Assembly (NCBI GenBank): GCA_047630355.1
Contig: JBLHXN010000145.1
Span: 1-8,195, forward strand
Direction of reading: 5' to 3'
Source of the DNA: JANQUM01 sp047630355
GTDB lineage: Bacteria; Bacteroidota; Bacteroidia; Cytophagales; Spirosomataceae
Length of the DNA stretch: 8,195 nt
The position numbers and the translations under genes were made by a program. The notes beneath the pieces were generated by a model. The model was given only the letters and a program-made list of their open reading frames with translations. It had not been told where the DNA came from and made no database searches. Below, in pieces: positions 6,197 to 8,195 of the stretch (the stretch's first letter is position 1; each line of letters opens with the position of its first letter).

Positions 6197-6341
6197 GATT
6201 ATGATAGGTTTCGTAAATGATGACCAATATTGCTTTTATTTTTGAGGAAATCAATTCGTTGATTACCAGTTTAGACCAACGTTGATTTATAGAAGACTAA
6301 ACCAGCGTTTTTTAGTGTTTTTAATAAAAAGAGGACAGTAA
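6197..6341. promoter_or_regulatory. Divergent intergenic region with repeated ACCA-CGTT motifs
   Basis: These 145 bases separate the receptor (minus) from the lipoprotein gene (plus) and should hold both promoters, but no clear TTTG/TAnnTTTG pair is visible on either strand. The region has repeats: CGTTGATT at 6257-6264 and 6280-6287 (23 bases apart); TAGACCAACGTT (6272-6283) and TAAACCAGCGTT (6298-6309), 26 bases apart with two differences; and GTTTAG (6269-6274) inverted as CTAAAC (6297-6302). The palindrome CAACGTTG (6277-6284) also occurs upstream of the dioxygenase gene at 1124-1131. Confidence 0.4.
6331..6335 (+). promoter_or_regulatory. Shine-Dalgarno-like site GAGGA
   Basis: GAGGA lies six bases before ATG 6342, a good spacing for ribosome binding. 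It supports that start. It is noticeable because the other genes here have no comparable site, in line with weak Shine-Dalgarno use in Bacteroidota. Confidence 0.55.
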
Positions 6342-7031
6342 ATGAATTATAGAATATACTGGTTTGGGATGCTTTGTTTTACGGTTAGTTGCTTTATTTC
6401 CTGCGGACCGCAACCCGCCGAAGATGCCGAATCGACCGATAAGGTAGATTCTGGCTATGTCAAATACCCGATGAGTGATTTCAAGCACCTGAAAATAAAC
6501 TGCGATTACGGTAGATTAGCCGTGCAAGTTTATCAGTACGACAAACCTTACGTGGAGGTTCATACCTCTTACCAGAAGTACGTAAACTTTGAGGAACGAG
6601 GCGACAGCTTGATTATTTATACCATCAAAAGCCCAAAATCAACGAAGGAAAGTCTGGTTAAAAAACGCTTGCGTATATACGTACCGGATTTAGACTCTTA
6701 CGAGTCGGAAATCTCGCAGACTACCTTCACGAATTTTCGGACGGAACGCCTTGACGTAAAACTCAAAAATGATTTTTTCCGGGTTTATGAATGCGGCTTT
6801 GAGCGGTTATCTGTCACAACGGAAGATGCGTGCCGAGTAGTGATTGATAACGAAAACGTGGTATTAGCGGCGAATATACGGATGAATGAAGAAAGCTACC
6901 TAAATTGCGAAGCCCCAATCGGAGAGTTTGTGTTGATCAAAGAAACGCTTAATAACGTTAGAATGACCGAAATTCCGGCGGCTAATTTTAAGTGGGTGAA
7001 GAAGTTAGAAACCAATCTTTCAAACCAATAA
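6342..7031 (+). CDS. Putative lipoprotein, possibly GIN-domain (DUF2807-like)
   Basis: A 229-residue protein with a hydrophobic export signal (WFGMLCFTVSCFIS) ending at C21 followed by G. FISC is an acceptable though imperfect lipobox because F replaces the usual L at -3; C17 is a less likely alternative. An acidic linker (PAEDAESTDKVDSG) follows. The body is a run of short alternating beta-strand-like segments (FKHLKINCDYGRLAVQVYQ, then EERGDSLIIYTI, then KKRLRIYVPDLDSYE, then FERLSVTTEDACRVVIDNE). This pattern resembles the beta-helical GIN domain of Bacteroidota surface proteins, but I cannot confirm the family. It likely sits in the outer membrane or periplasm. It is divergent from the receptor gene and 28 bases upstream of the phosphoesterase gene, so co-transcription with the latter is plausible. 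Reality of the gene is secure; its function is not. Confidence 0.8.
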   Translation: MNYRIYWFGMLCFTVSCFISCGPQPAEDAESTDKVDSGYVKYPMSDFKHLKINCDYGRLAVQVYQYDKPYVEVHTSYQKYVNFEERGDSLIIYTIKSPKSTKESLVKKRLRIYVPDLDSYESEISQTTFTNFRTERLDVKLKNDFFRVYECGFERLSVTTEDACRVVIDNENVVLAANIRMNEESYLNCEAPIGEFVLIKETLNNVRMTEIPAANFKWVKKLETNLSNQ

Positions 7032-7059
7032 GAAGTAAATTTACCTCGATACCGTTTCT

Positions 7060-8195
7060 GTGAAAAAAGTAATAATAATAGTAATTTTTCAGTCTGTTTT
7101 CATCGGTCAACTCTTCGCCCAAAAGGTAATTCGTGGGCCGTACTTACAGCAACCCACCGCTGATGGAATGACTATTCGCTGGCGAACGGATATTAAAACT
7201 TCAAGCGAAGTGATGGTTAATTCTGCAACCGGAATAACTGCCAAATTTAAAAATGAAGAAATAACCACCGAGCATAGCGTTGAATTAACTGGATTGCAAT
7301 CGGGTGAAAAATACGCTTATAGTATCGGTGAAATTGGTCAAAAATTAAAGGAGAACATCAATCAATACGTTGCCATTTCTCCCCAAAAAGAAGCTGCAAG
7401 TCCCATAACTTTTTGGGCAATGGGAGATTTTGGGGCATCAAATACGGCAAAGTACGTACCGAATCAAGCAGCGGTGCGGCAGCAATTCCTTGATAAAAAG
7501 AAGCACGCTGATTTATGGGTTTGGCTCGGTGATAATTCATATTGTTGCGGAACGGAAGCAGAGTACCAAACGCAGGTTTTTGATTATTACGGAGGTGAAA
7601 TTCTGGGGAATATGCCCATCCTGCCAAGTCCGGGCAATCACGAATATTACGGCAACTATCCAGAATTTGAGGTACTTAAAAAAAGCCGTGACATTCCGTA
7701 TTTTGATATGGTCACTACACCCACGAAGGGAGAATCTGGTGGAATTGCTTCAAATGCGGAGGCTTATTATTCAGTTGACTACGGAAACGTACATTTTATT
7801 TCGCTCGATTCTTACGGTTACGACGACGGGAAATACCCGTTGGCTGACAAACGAAGTAAGCAATATCAGTGGTTAGAGCGGGATTTAGCTGCTAATAAAT
7901 TACTCTGGACGGTTGTTTTTTTTCACCATCCGCCGTTTACAAAACGTTCGCACGATTCTGATGCTGAGCGGGAACTGGAAGTAATCCGGGAAACGCTCGT
8001 TCCGGTGTTTGATAAGTACAAAGTAGATTTGGTGTTGAGTGGACACAGTCACGTGTACGAGCGTTCTTTTCTGATGAAAGGGCATTCGGGACACTCTACT
8101 ACTTTCAACAAAAGCCAACACGTAATTCAGGAAACGAATGCTTTTTATACTGCGGATTCACCACCAATTATTAACAAAACTGACGGCACTATTTA
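7060..8195 (+). CDS. Secreted purple-acid-phosphatase-like metallophosphoesterase, C-terminus cut
   Basis: 378 codons are open from GTG 7060 to the window edge. Residues 1-20 (KKVIIIVIFQSVFIGQLFA) look like a signal peptide. Residues about 22-110 resemble the fibronectin-III-like domain that precedes purple acid phosphatases (IRGPYLQQPTADGMTIRWRT). The catalytic domain shows the full metal-ligand series: GDFG (D123), GDNSY (D158, Y161), GNHE (N193, H194), FFHHPPF (H289) and GHSHVYER (H329, H331). Family members use a two-metal centre to hydrolyse phosphate esters outside the cytoplasm. An odd feature is the pair C162-C163 directly after the tyrosine ligand. No ATG lies between the upstream in-frame TAA (7036-7038) and the signal peptide, so GTG is the best start. 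Specificity (phosphomonoester, phytate, nucleotide) cannot be told. Confidence 0.94.
   Translation, partial: MKKVIIIVIFQSVFIGQLFAQKVIRGPYLQQPTADGMTIRWRTDIKTSSEVMVNSATGITAKFKNEEITTEHSVELTGLQSGEKYAYSIGEIGQKLKENINQYVAISPQKEAASPITFWAMGDFGASNTAKYVPNQAAVRQQFLDKKKHADLWVWLGDNSYCCGTEAEYQTQVFDYYGGEILGNMPILPSPGNHEYYGNYPEFEVLKKSRDIPYFDMVTTPTKGESGGIASNAEAYYSVDYGNVHFISLDSYGYDDGKYPLADKRSKQYQWLERDLAANKLLWTVVFFHHPPFTKRSHDSDAERELEVIRETLVPVFDKYKVDLVLSGHSHVYERSFLMKGHSGHSTTFNKSQHVIQETNAFYTADSPPIINKTDGTI

Noticed and set aside
7358..8121. Open frames at 7358-7627 (-), 7430-7876 (+) and 7900-8121 (-)
   Set aside because: They overlap the phosphoesterase gene, which carries all the family metal-binding motifs in its own frame.

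Overview
This window looks like ordinary chromosome from a Bacteroidota bacterium, probably a Cytophagales relative (Spirosoma, Runella or Dyadobacter type). The placement is an inference. It rests on an outer-membrane receptor with the carboxypeptidase-regulatory, plug and beta-barrel layout typical of Bacteroidota, a possible GIN-domain-type lipoprotein, moderate GC content, mostly weak Shine-Dalgarno signals, and two sites resembling the phylum's -7 element TAnnTTTG. No tRNA, rRNA, CRISPR array, insertion sequence or phage gene was seen.

Layout. (1) Bases 1-962, minus strand: a Gfo/Idh/MocA-family NAD(P)-dependent oxidoreductase, cut by the left edge. (2) Bases 1171-1788, plus: a 2-oxoglutarate/Fe(II) dioxygenase of the prolyl-4-hydroxylase-like type. 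(3) Bases 1914-2864, plus: a membrane-anchored alpha/beta hydrolase, followed by a likely terminator. (4) Bases 2961-3302 and 3490-3735, plus: two small, very hydrophilic, probably disordered proteins. Their N-termini align, so they look like diverged tandem paralogues. Each has its own leader and its own strong intrinsic terminator. (5) Bases 3794-6196, minus: an 800-residue outer-membrane TonB-dependent-receptor-type protein, convergent with the small genes. (6) Bases 6342-7031, plus: a lipoprotein, divergent from the receptor. (7) Bases 7060-8195, plus: a secreted purple-acid-phosphatase-like metallophosphoesterase, cut by the right edge.

Genes 6342 and 7060 are 28 bases apart and may be co-transcribed. 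With the divergent receptor they form a group of three cell-envelope proteins, but nothing in the sequence ties them to one pathway. The oxidoreductase, dioxygenase and hydrolase look like unlinked housekeeping or accessory enzymes. The least explained part is the small-gene pair at 2961-3735 with its leader repeats. I did not find convincing evidence of a new multi-gene system.

No gap between genes exceeds 300 bases. The largest are 963-1170, 3303-3489 and 6197-6341, and each is described below. Two genes, the receptor (TTG) and the phosphoesterase (GTG), appear to use non-ATG starts.
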